A program made the translations under genes and the position numbers. This document shows positions 1-6,104 of a stretch of 6,945 nucleotides of DNA, piece after piece. Position 1 is the first letter of the stretch. The number at the start of each line of letters is the position of its first letter. Under the pieces are notes generated by a model that ran no database searches, was not told where the DNA came from, and saw only the letters and a list, made by a program, of their open reading frames with translations. Source of the stretch: Lysobacterales bacterium (GTDB lineage Bacteria > Pseudomonadota > Gammaproteobacteria > Xanthomonadales > Xanthomonadaceae); assembly GCA_015655035.1 (NCBI GenBank), contig JAATFS010000237.1, forward strand, positions 1 to 6,945, written 5' to 3'.

Positions 1-302
1 ACTACATCGGCAAGACGCCCAATTACCTGTCCTACTCGGGCAATGGCTATGACTACGTGCACCCTGCTTCAGGCTACAAGGCGGCCAAGTGGGGGTCTTA
101 CACCACCTACAACCTGAGCGTGAACTATCGTGCGATGGAAGATCTGACGCTGTCGCTGATGGTCAACAACGTGTTCAACAAGATGCCCGACGATCAAGCA
201 CACAGCTACCTGGGCACCAGCGGCACGCCTTACAACAATTATCTTTACAACCCATATGGCCGCGCCATCTACCTCCAGGCCCGCTACGAGTTCGGCAAGT
301 AA
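1..302 (+). CDS. TonB-dependent outer-membrane receptor, C-terminal fragment
   Basis: This is the 3' end of a gene whose start lies left of the window; the frame is open from base 3 to a TAA at 300-302, giving about 99 residues. TonB-dependent receptors are 22-strand outer-membrane beta-barrels that import siderophores, vitamins or glycans using energy from TonB-ExbB-ExbD. The sequence shows alternating aromatic and polar beta-strands and the typical near-terminal strand pair: a stretch reading YNLSVNYR, then LTLSLMVNNVFNK (the conserved N-x-F-[DN]-K turn near the end of these barrels), and a last strand ending ARYEFGK. The final residue is Lys, with the aromatic two residues before it, a small departure from the usual terminal Phe/Trp. 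The plug domain and TonB box are outside the window, so the substrate cannot be read. The family call is firm; anything more specific would be a guess. Confidence 0.88.
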   Translation, partial: YIGKTPNYLSYSGNGYDYVHPASGYKAAKWGSYTTYNLSVNYRAMEDLTLSLMVNNVFNKMPDDQAHSYLGTSGTPYNNYLYNPYGRAIYLQARYEFGK

Positions 303-330
303 CACCTGAGCAGCAAGCACGTTCGAAAAT

Positions 331-361
331 AAAAGATCCCGCCGCCGGCGGGATCTTTTTT
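331..361 (+). terminator. Intrinsic terminator after the TonB-dependent receptor
   Basis: A perfect 13-bp stem (331-343 with 347-359) closes on a 3-nt loop and is followed by an uninterrupted T tract (356-361). It starts 28 bases after the receptor stop codon. The left arm begins with four A residues, so the element could also stop transcription arriving on the minus strand, although no minus-strand gene reads toward it in this window. Confidence 0.92.
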
Positions 362-525
362 GCAATCACTGGACGGGAACGTCTTTCGACCACGCCGCCC
401 GCCCCCCCATACGCACCTCTGCCCCATGACCTTTGACCCCTACTTATCACCGGGTCGAGAGGTACAGTGGCGCCACGGCCCCTCTACCAGGGCCTCCTTA
501 TGACCGCTGCTCCCGGAGCCCATTC
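362..525 (+). promoter_or_regulatory. Intergenic region with candidate promoter for the first M13 gene
   Basis: This 164-base gap separates the receptor terminator from the first M13 gene. It holds a -10-like TACAGT at 463-468 preceded by GG; no well-spaced -35 is seen (a TTGACC at 433-438 is 24 bases upstream, too far for a normal sigma-70 spacer). The 10-bp palindrome GTGGCGCCAC lies at 467-476 and is flanked by arms 453-462 and 481-488, which can pair around it with a 2-base bulge. A ribosome binding site GGAG at 515-518 sits 7 bases before the GTG at 526. The gap needs some promoter because a strong terminator precedes it; which bases serve as that promoter is uncertain. Confidence 0.35.
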
Positions 526-2646
526 GTGACCTTCCGCAAACCTCATTTCCTGACACTTTCGCTAGCCGTAGCTGCCGCATTGAGCGCCTGCAAAAAGCCC
601 GACGAAGCACCTGCCTCTGCATCGAGCAATGCCGCTGCCGATGCCGCCGCGCCCAAGGCGCTGACGCTGGACGAATCCAAGCTGCCGCCGGTCAACCGCT
701 TTGCCTCGGGCGACATCGATCCGAACGGCAACGCCTGTACCGATCTCAACACCTACGCCAATGCCAAGTTCCTGGCCGCCAATCCAGTGCCGGCCGACCG
801 CACCAGCTGGGGCGCGTTCGAGATGCTGGACGAGCGTTCCAATGCGGTGCAGCACCAGTTGGTGGAACAGGCTGCCGCCGACGCCCAGGCGTCCGGCGTG
901 GAGAAGATCGTCGGCGACCTGTGGGCGACCGGCATGGATGAGGCCAAGATCAATGCGCAAGGCCTGGAGCCACTGAAGCCGGAGCTGGCGGCGATCGATG
1001 CCATCGGTGATCAGGCCAAGCTGGTCGACTATCTGCGCAGCAGCGCCGCCAAGGGCCAGAACCAGCTGTTCAGCTTTGGCGCCGAAGCCGACTTCAAGAA
1101 GTCCAGCGTCAACATGGCCTATGCCGCCCAGGGTGGCCTGGGCCTGCCGGATCCGGAGTACTACACCAGCGCCGACAACAAACCAAAGCTGGAGGCCTAC
1201 CAGGCGCACATCAGCAAGGTGCTGGAGCTGTCCGGGGTGCCCACGGCCGACGCCGCCGCCCAGGCCAGGCAGGTGGTCGCATTCGAAACGCGCTTGGCCA
1301 AGGTATCCAAGACCAGCACCGAGCTGTCTCGTGACGCTTCGCTGTTCTATAACCCGGTAACCCCGGCGGCGGCCGACAAGCTGACGCCGAACTGGTCGTG
1401 GACCGAATTCTTCAAGTCCCAGGGCGTGGCCGTGCCGGACAGCTTCTCGCTGGCGATCCCGGCGTTCCACCAGGAAGTGAGCAAGATGATTGCCGATACC
1501 GATCCGGCGATCTGGCGCGCGTATCTGCGCTTCCACGCCGTGGACAGCGCATCCGCCTACCTGAGCCAGCCGTTCGTCGACGAAAACTTCGCCTTCTACA
1601 ACAAGGAGCTGCGCGGCCAGAAGGAAATCAAGCCGCGCTGGAAGCGGGTGCTGTCCACGGTCAACAGCGAGGCCGGCGAAGCGCTGGGACAGTTGTACGT
1701 CAAGGTCGCCTTCACCGCCGATGCCAAGGCAAAGATGGAAACCCTGGTCGACAATCTGCGCAATGCGCTGAAGGTGCGGATCGAGAAGCTGGACTGGATG
1801 AGCCCGGACACCAAGGCCAAGGCCATTGCGAAATGGGAAAGTTTCACTCCGAAGATCGGTTATCCGGACAAGTGGCGCGAGTGGAATGGCCTGTCGACCG
1901 GCCGCGACAGCTATCTGGGCAACGTGCTGGCCGCGCAACAATTCAACTACAAGTGGAACCTGTCCAAGATCGGCAAGCCGGTGGACAAGACCGAATGGGG
2001 CATGAGCCCGCAGACGGTCAATGCCTATTACAACCCGTTGCAGAACGAGATCGTGTTCCCGGCCGCCATCCTGCAACCGCCGTTCTTCGATCCTAACGCG
2101 CCGGAGGAAGTGAACTACGGCGGCATCGGCGCGGTGATCGGGCACGAGATGACGCATGGCTACGACGACCAGGGCAGCCGCTTCGGTGCCGATGGTAATT
2201 TCATCCCCGATCCGGGTTGGTGGACGCAGAAAGACCTCGACGCGTTCAAGGGCCGCACCGGCAAGCTGGTCGCGCAGTTCGACGGCTATCGCACCCCGGC
2301 TGGTGGCAAGGTCAAGGGCGACCTGACCCTGGGCGAGAACATCGCCGACCTGGGCGGCCTCAACACCGCCTACGACGCGATGAAGACTGCCACTGCCGGC
2401 AAGGACGATCCGAAGACCGACGGCATCACCCGCGATCAGCGTTTCTTCCTGAACTGGGCTACGGTGTGGCGTCGAAATTTTGCCCCGGAGGAGTTGGTCG
2501 TACGCTTGAAAACCGATCCGCATGCGCCGGCCAATTTCCGCGCCATCGGAGCGCCGTCGAACATGCCGGCCTTCGCCGCCGCGTTCTCGTGCAAGCCTGG
2601 CGATGCGATGGTGCGGCAGGGCGATCGGCAGGTCGTGATCTGGTAA
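526..2646 (+). CDS. pepO: M13 family zinc metallopeptidase (PepO/neprilysin-like), lipoprotein
   Basis: This is a complete 706-residue zinc endopeptidase of family M13, which cleaves oligopeptides in the cell envelope. The GTG at 526 is chosen because GGAG lies 7 bases upstream and the protein then begins with a short basic stretch, a hydrophobic core and the lipobox LSAC, with Cys22 as the lipidated residue. An in-frame ATG at 433 would add 31 residues and bury this signal. Lys follows the Cys, with no Asp inner-membrane retention signal, so outer-membrane anchoring is likely. An Ala/Ser-rich linker is followed by the M13 N-terminal domain (from about residue 63) and the catalytic domain (about 499-704). 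Catalytic signatures are all present: NAYY at 499-502 for substrate backbone binding, HEMTH at 540-544 (zinc His540 and His544, catalytic Glu541), E604 as third zinc ligand with D608 in ENIAD, and His666 and Arg672 matching neprilysin His711 and Arg717. Cys71 and Cys689 match the neprilysin Cys80-Cys735 disulfide. It should be active. Its natural substrate is unknown. Confidence 0.95.
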   Translation: MTFRKPHFLTLSLAVAAALSACKKPDEAPASASSNAAADAAAPKALTLDESKLPPVNRFASGDIDPNGNACTDLNTYANAKFLAANPVPADRTSWGAFEMLDERSNAVQHQLVEQAAADAQASGVEKIVGDLWATGMDEAKINAQGLEPLKPELAAIDAIGDQAKLVDYLRSSAAKGQNQLFSFGAEADFKKSSVNMAYAAQGGLGLPDPEYYTSADNKPKLEAYQAHISKVLELSGVPTADAAAQARQVVAFETRLAKVSKTSTELSRDASLFYNPVTPAAADKLTPNWSWTEFFKSQGVAVPDSFSLAIPAFHQEVSKMIADTDPAIWRAYLRFHAVDSASAYLSQPFVDENFAFYNKELRGQKEIKPRWKRVLSTVNSEAGEALGQLYVKVAFTADAKAKMETLVDNLRNALKVRIEKLDWMSPDTKAKAIAKWESFTPKIGYPDKWREWNGLSTGRDSYLGNVLAAQQFNYKWNLSKIGKPVDKTEWGMSPQTVNAYYNPLQNEIVFPAAILQPPFFDPNAPEEVNYGGIGAVIGHEMTHGYDDQGSRFGADGNFIPDPGWWTQKDLDAFKGRTGKLVAQFDGYRTPAGGKVKGDLTLGENIADLGGLNTAYDAMKTATAGKDDPKTDGITRDQRFFLNWATVWRRNFAPEELVVRLKTDPHAPANFRAIGAPSNMPAFAAAFSCKPGDAMVRQGDRQVVIW

Positions 2647-2662
2647 TCGGATGAAGCCTGAA

Positions 2663-2709
2663 GGCCAGAGGCAGGGAAAGCGCAGCCCGCTGTTTTCCCG
2701 CCTCTGGCC
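2663..2709 (+). repeat. Long hairpin between the two M13 genes
   Basis: Arms 2663-2679 and 2694-2709 pair over 16 bp with a single bulged A at 2673; the 14-base loop can add a small CAG/CTG stem. It starts 17 bases after the upstream stop codon, where a terminator would sit, but no T run follows (the next bases are ACCGG). It may be a weak or factor-assisted terminator, an RNA-stabilising 3' structure, or an attenuator that lowers expression of the second gene. The structure is seen directly; the role is inference. Confidence 0.6.
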
Positions 2710-2712
2710 ACC

Positions 2713-2746
2713 GGTTTGCAGCCTCGCCGACTGGTAAACTCCGCCG
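2713..2746 (+). promoter_or_regulatory. Candidate extended -10 promoter for the second M13 gene
   Basis: TGGTAAACT at 2732-2740 matches an extended -10 (TG, one base, then TAAACT at 2735-2740). A -35 is poor: TTTGCA at 2715-2720 is only 14 bases upstream, which an extended -10 can tolerate. Transcription would begin near 2747, leaving a leader of about 25 bases. The weak ribosome binding site CGGA at 2761-2764 is 7 bases from the ATG at 2772. The core resembles the candidate element ahead of the first M13 gene. Confidence 0.38.
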
Positions 2747-2771
2747 ACTTCAACCTTGGCCGGATTCATCG

Positions 2772-4778
2772 ATGCCCACCTTTCGCCCACTTGCCCTCGC
2801 CCTTGGCTTCAGCCTGGCCGCAATGCTGTCCGCTGCCAATGCAGACGCCGCCCGCAAGAAGGCCCCCAAAGCGCCGGCGGTTCCGCCGGCCTGCGCCGAT
2901 TTCTACGACTACACCAACGCCGCGTGGCTGAAGGCCAATCCGGTCCCGCAGTCCGGCGCGACCACCGCACTGAGCCAGCTGTCCGATCGCGCACTGCAAC
3001 AGCAGCGTGACCTGCTGGATGCGGCAATGCAGGCGCCGCAAGGCAACGTGCAGAAACTGCTCGGCGATTTCTGGGCCAGCGGCCTGGACGAGGCGTCGGT
3101 AGAAAAGGACGGCTCCAACCCGATTGCCCCCCTGCTGTCGCGCATCGACGCGATCAAGAAGGCCAAGGAAGTCCCGGCCTCGATTGCCGCGTTGCACCAG
3201 GTCGGCATCCCGGTCGCCTTCAACTTCGGCCCGGACGTGGACCTGAAAGCCCTCGACCGCCACATCGGCTACTTCACGCAAGGCGGCATGGGCCTGCCCG
3301 ATCCGGCCTTCTACACCCGCACCGACGCCGACACCGTGGCGCTGATGGGCCGCTACCGCAATTACGTCAAGCAGATCCTGGCATTGACCGGCACCGCAGC
3401 CGACAAGCTCGACGCCGATTCGCAGTCGGTGATCCAGATCGAGACCACGCTGGCGCGCAGTGCCAAGCCGGCGAACGGCCTCAGCAACCCGTTGAACAAC
3501 TACGCGCCCATTGCCACCAAGGAGCTCGCCAAGCAGTTCAAGAATCTGCAACTGGGTGACTTCCTCAAGGCCCAGGGCGTCCAGGACGACCTGGTGTCGA
3601 TGGCCGACCCGGCGCTGTTCCAGCAGCTCAACGTCATGATTTCCAGCTTCAGGCCCGAGCAATGGAAGGCCTACCTGCGCTGGCGTGTGGGCGACGCGGT
3701 GGCACCCTACCTTTCCAAGAGTTTCCGCGAGGCCGAGTCGCAGTTCCGTGGCCGCGTGCTGCGCGGCGAGACCCTGCCGCCGCCGCGCTGGCAGCAGGTG
3801 CTGGATGCGATCAACATCGCCGCCGGCCCGATGCTGGGCCGCGAATACGTGGCCCGCTATCTCAGTAGCGATACCCGCCGCCAGGCCGAGCTGATCGCCG
3901 GCCAGATCCGCCAGGCCCAGATCGATGCCATCGGCCGCACCGGCTGGGGCAACGAACAGGTCGTCGCCGAGGCCAAGGCCAAGCTCGAAGCGCTGAAGAT
4001 CGAAATCGGCGCGCCACGTCGCGACCTCGACTATTCGGTACAGCCGATGGGTCGCGGCAGCTTTGGCGGCAACATGCTGATCGCTTCCACCTGGCGTCAT
4101 CGCGAGGAAATGAAGCGCATCGGCAAGGGCAACGCCGACCGCCGCTGGGACGTGCTGCCGCAGCAGCCGGCGCTGGCCTACGACATCGCTCAGAACCGGT
4201 TGATCGTCACCGCAGCGGTGCTGCAAGCGCCGATCCTGACTGCCGGCGCCGATCCTGCCGCCCAGTACGGTGCCTACGGTGCACTGGTTGCGCATGAGCT
4301 GACCCGCGCCATCGATGACAAGGGTTCACTGGTCGATGCCAAGGGCGAGCTGCGTAATTGGTGGACGCCGGCCGAGAAGACCCGCTGGAGCGAACTGACG
4401 GGCAAGATCTCGGCCCAGTACAGCGCCTACTCGTATCCGGGCGTGCCCAATGCCAAGGTCAACGGCCAGCTCACCGCTGAAGAGAATCTCGCCGATCTGG
4501 CCGGTGTCGAGCTGGCGTGGCAGGCCTTCAACAGCGCGCAGCCGGCCGCTACCGAGGGCAGCAAGCAGGCCTTCTTCACCGCCTGGGCCAGCCTGTGGGC
4601 ACAGCAGGTGTCACCCAACGAAGCCGTGCAGCGCGTCGCCTCCTCGGTGCGTGCACCCGGCACGTGGCGCAGCAACGGTCCGCTGTCGAACCTGCCGGAA
4701 TTTGGTGCCGCCTTCAGCTGCAAGCCGGGCCAGCCGATGCAGCGCGTGGATGCAGAGCAGATCAAGCTGTGGCGTTGA
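2772..4778 (+). CDS. Secreted M13 family protein, probable pseudopeptidase
   Basis: This is a complete 668-residue paralogue of the preceding gene, 125 bases downstream on the same strand. It starts with a Sec signal peptide (hydrophobic core about residues 7-22, likely cleavage after Ala-Asn-Ala at 22-24) and has no lipobox, so the mature protein is probably a soluble periplasmic protein. The M13 N-terminal domain begins near C41-A-D-F-Y, and the catalytic-type domain covers about 467-666, ending CKPG...LWR. The fold-level features are kept, including Cys41/Cys650, GMGLPDP and the QN...AAVLQ strand. The active site is not: HExxH reads HELTR at 508-512, so the second zinc ligand is Arg512; NAYY reads ALAY at 467-470, losing the substrate-binding Asn; and the His matching neprilysin His711 is Arg627. 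Glu509, Glu571, Asp575 and Arg633 remain. The frame is intact, so it is not a decayed pseudogene. An inactive binding, chaperone-like or regulatory role is inferred; residual activity by unusual metal binding cannot be excluded. Confidence 0.9.
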   Translation: MPTFRPLALALGFSLAAMLSAANADAARKKAPKAPAVPPACADFYDYTNAAWLKANPVPQSGATTALSQLSDRALQQQRDLLDAAMQAPQGNVQKLLGDFWASGLDEASVEKDGSNPIAPLLSRIDAIKKAKEVPASIAALHQVGIPVAFNFGPDVDLKALDRHIGYFTQGGMGLPDPAFYTRTDADTVALMGRYRNYVKQILALTGTAADKLDADSQSVIQIETTLARSAKPANGLSNPLNNYAPIATKELAKQFKNLQLGDFLKAQGVQDDLVSMADPALFQQLNVMISSFRPEQWKAYLRWRVGDAVAPYLSKSFREAESQFRGRVLRGETLPPPRWQQVLDAINIAAGPMLGREYVARYLSSDTRRQAELIAGQIRQAQIDAIGRTGWGNEQVVAEAKAKLEALKIEIGAPRRDLDYSVQPMGRGSFGGNMLIASTWRHREEMKRIGKGNADRRWDVLPQQPALAYDIAQNRLIVTAAVLQAPILTAGADPAAQYGAYGALVAHELTRAIDDKGSLVDAKGELRNWWTPAEKTRWSELTGKISAQYSAYSYPGVPNAKVNGQLTAEENLADLAGVELAWQAFNSAQPAATEGSKQAFFTAWASLWAQQVSPNEAVQRVASSVRAPGTWRSNGPLSNLPEFGAAFSCKPGQPMQRVDAEQIKLWR

Positions 4779-4803
4779 TAGGCTGATCGGCACGCTGTAA
4801 CAA

Positions 4804-4839
4804 CAAGAGCGCGGCAGTGATGCCGCGCTCTTGCTTTAT
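4804..4839 (+). terminator. Intrinsic terminator between convergent genes
   Basis: A perfect 13-bp stem (4804-4816 with 4821-4833) closes on the tetraloop GTGA and is followed by CTTTAT, starting 26 bases after the second M13 stop codon. Read on the minus strand, the same hairpin is followed by TTGTTGTT, so it can also end the rhomboid transcript arriving from the right. A bidirectional terminator fits the convergent arrangement. Confidence 0.85.
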
Positions 4840-4866
4840 CCACTGCTCCTTATCCGCCTTTCGCGG

Positions 4867-4892
4867 ACCTTCTCCCGCAGATGGGAGAAGGT
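4867..4892. repeat. Short palindromic hairpin in the convergent intergenic region
   Basis: A perfect 10-bp inverted repeat (4867-4876 with 4883-4892; arms read ACCTTCTCCC and its complement) flanks the 6-base loop GCAGAT. It lies 20 bases beyond the rhomboid stop codon on the minus strand and has no T tract in either direction. It looks like the short dispersed palindromes often found between genes in xanthomonads, but copy number cannot be judged from one window. It may stabilise the 3' end of the rhomboid mRNA. Confidence 0.5.
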
Positions 4893-4911
4893 GCATCGCG
4901 GGCGCGCCGCC

Positions 4912-5577
4912 TCAGCGCACGATGCGCACATGCGGTGGCTTGCGCTTGCCGCCACCGCGGCCGCCAAACGGCGGCTGCCCGCGCCAGTAGCGAATCAGCA
5001 GCCAGCCGAACAGCATGCCGCCCAGGTGCGCAAAATGCGCCACGCCCGGTTGCCATCCGGTGAACCCCATCAGCAACTCGATCGCACCGAACACGATCAC
5101 GAACGTCCGTGCCTTCATCGGGATCGGCGGGAACAGCAGCATCACCTGTTGGTTCGGGAACAGCATGCCGTAGGCCAGCAGCAACCCGAATACGCCGCCG
5201 GATGCGCCCAGTACCGGCACGCTGCTGCCGATCAGCCAGCCCACCAGCACCTGGAACAGGCCCGCGCCGACTACGCACACCAGATAATAAGTGAGAAAGC
5301 GCTTTTCGCCCCAGGTCTGCTCAAGCGCCGCGCCAAACATGAACAGCGCCAGCATATTGAAGAACAGATGCGAGAAGCTGCCATGCAGGAATCCGTAGGT
5401 GAGCAGCTGCCAGATCTGGAAGCTCTGCGTCGGCGAGAACGGGTCGAATCCCTCTTCGCCCACGGGCCACAACATCAGCGGCGCCAGCGTCGTATCGCCC
5501 AGCATCCATTGCAGCAGGAACATGACGACATTGGCGATCAGCAGTGCTTGAGTGACGGTCGGCAATCGGGGAAACAT
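4912..5577 (-). CDS. Rhomboid family intramembrane serine protease
   Basis: This is a complete 221-residue polytopic inner-membrane protease that cleaves transmembrane substrates within the bilayer through a Ser-His dyad. The catalytic Ser126 sits in GASGG (124-128) and the catalytic His184 in AHLGG (183-187). His65, His70 and Asn74 in YGFLHGSFSHLFFN match GlpG His145, His150 and Asn154 with the same spacing, Asn74 completing the oxyanion hole. Hydrophobic segments lie at about 9-25, 55-84, 93-117, 123-140, 157-171 and 183-197, consistent with a basic six-helix rhomboid without the N-terminal cytoplasmic domain of GlpG. The tail after residue 197 is short, rich in Gly and basic (GGRGGGKRK), probably cytoplasmic. 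The ATG at 5577 is preceded only by weak CTGGA. It lies 42 bases downstream of the alkyltransferase-like gene on the same strand, so co-transcription is likely. The physiological substrate is unknown. Confidence 0.93.
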   Translation of the reverse strand: MFPRLPTVTQALLIANVVMFLLQWMLGDTTLAPLMLWPVGEEGFDPFSPTQSFQIWQLLTYGFLHGSFSHLFFNMLALFMFGAALEQTWGEKRFLTYYLVCVVGAGLFQVLVGWLIGSSVPVLGASGGVFGLLLAYGMLFPNQQVMLLFPPIPMKARTFVIVFGAIELLMGFTGWQPGVAHFAHLGGMLFGWLLIRYWRGQPPFGGRGGGKRKPPHVRIVR

Positions 5578-5603
5578 GGTCGCATCCAGGGGAACTGCCT
5601 CAC

Positions 5604-5609
5604 ATCATA
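5604..5609 (-). promoter_or_regulatory. Possible -10 element for the rhomboid gene
   Basis: On the minus strand this reads TATGAT, a 5-of-6 match to the sigma-70 -10, 26 bases before the rhomboid ATG and inside the 42-base gap after the upstream gene. No good -35 is found at the normal distance (the sequence there is GC-rich), so it may be only a secondary internal promoter or chance. Confidence 0.22.
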
Positions 5610-5619
5610 ACGGTAGCCG

Positions 5620-5982
5620 CTACGCTGGCCCCCACAAGGCTGCATCCAGATCCCCGCCAGGCTTGTTGCGCTTCACCCTGCCCCGCTCCACGCGCACGCC
5701 CTCCGCGCGCAGGCGCCGGCTTTGCTCGTGGAAACCACGCGAGCCTTCCGGCAGGGCAATGCGGCCATCGGCACGCAGTACGCGGTGCCAGGGCAGCTCG
5801 GGATCCTCATTGCCGGCCAGGATGCGTGCGACCAATCGTGCGCGTCCTGGCAAGCCCGCACGCACGGCAACCTCGCCATACCCGGCGACCTCCCCGTACG
5901 GGATGGCGCGGATCGCCTTCAGGATGCGCTGTCTGGCTTGCTCTGGCGACGGCGGCGCCCGCGCAGCGACTTCATCGGTCAT
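5620..5982 (-). CDS. atl: Alkyltransferase-like protein (ATL), MGMT family
   Basis: This protein of about 120 residues has the DNA-binding fold of O6-alkylguanine-DNA alkyltransferases but not the alkyl-accepting cysteine. The usual PCHR site reads PWHR at 64-67, with Trp65 in place of Cys, as in E. coli Atl (YbaZ). Known ATLs bind O6-alkylguanine, flip the base out and hand the lesion to nucleotide excision repair without removing the alkyl group. Visible supporting residues are Tyr35 in the GYGEVA segment (the base-rotating Tyr) and Arg49 in GRARLV (the intercalating Arg finger). The length suits the short ATL class, without the N-terminal domain of Ada or Ogt. The start is uncertain: ATG at 5982 begins just before the domain, while in-frame ATGs at 5997 (125 residues) and 6021 (133 residues, with GAGG about 9 bases upstream) are possible. 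The stop is TAG at 5622-5620. It lies between glutathione reductase and rhomboid on one strand. Confidence 0.9.
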   Translation of the reverse strand: MTDEVAARAPPSPEQARQRILKAIRAIPYGEVAGYGEVAVRAGLPGRARLVARILAGNEDPELPWHRVLRADGRIALPEGSRGFHEQSRRLRAEGVRVERGRVKRNKPGGDLDAALWGPA

Positions 5983-6104
5983 GGGGGTACTGCGCATGGG
6001 CCAGCTCAAGATTGCGGTCATCCCATCAGACCTCGCCTCGCCGGGGCTGGCAACCTGCTTCGCATCGATGCCTGGGGTACACCTGCTAGGGCCCGGCGCC
6101 CAAC
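5983..6104 (-). other. Gap between glutathione reductase and the ATL gene
   Basis: This 122-base stretch has no T-tract terminator and no convincing promoter on the minus strand. It includes in-frame upstream ATGs for the ATL gene (5997 and 6021), so part of it may be coding, and a 10-bp palindrome GCATCGATGC at 6062-6071 of no evident role. Absence of a terminator is compatible with read-through from the reductase gene. Confidence 0.4.

Noticed and set aside
433..525. An upstream in-frame ATG at 433 that would lengthen the first M13 protein by 31 residues.
   Set aside because: It would place the lipoprotein signal internally and start upstream of the candidate -10; the GTG at 526 has GGAG at good spacing and gives a proper lipobox signal.
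2651..2737. A 28-codon open frame (ATG to TAA) between the two M13 genes.
   Set aside because: There is no ribosome binding site, it is built largely from the hairpin arms, and its stop falls in the promoter-like element. A leader peptide is conceivable but nothing supports it.
562..2790. A minus-strand open frame of 742 codons antisense to the first M13 gene.
   Set aside because: Long antisense frames are common opposite GC-rich genes because of third-position bias. The translation has no recognisable domain or signal and there is no ribosome binding site, while the sense frame has all M13 motifs.
2766..4295. A minus-strand open frame of 509 codons antisense to the second M13 gene.
   Set aside because: Same cause: composition rich in Arg, His, Gly and Val, with no motif. 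The sense protein is clearly an M13 family member.
4293..4307. The possibility that HELTR is a sequencing error for HELTH (CGC versus CAC).
   Set aside because: A one-base error could explain Arg512 alone, but the independent losses at 467 and 627 make true active-site degradation more likely.
4831..5610. A plus-strand open frame of 259 codons opposite the rhomboid gene.
   Set aside because: The translation is dominated by His, Gln and Arg with no domain. It is the complement of hydrophobic rhomboid codons, and it runs through the terminator region.
6062..6071. Perfect palindrome GCATCGATGC in the gap after glutathione reductase.
   Set aside because: A 10-bp palindrome is expected by chance at this scale and there is no nearby promoter or second half-site to suggest an operator.
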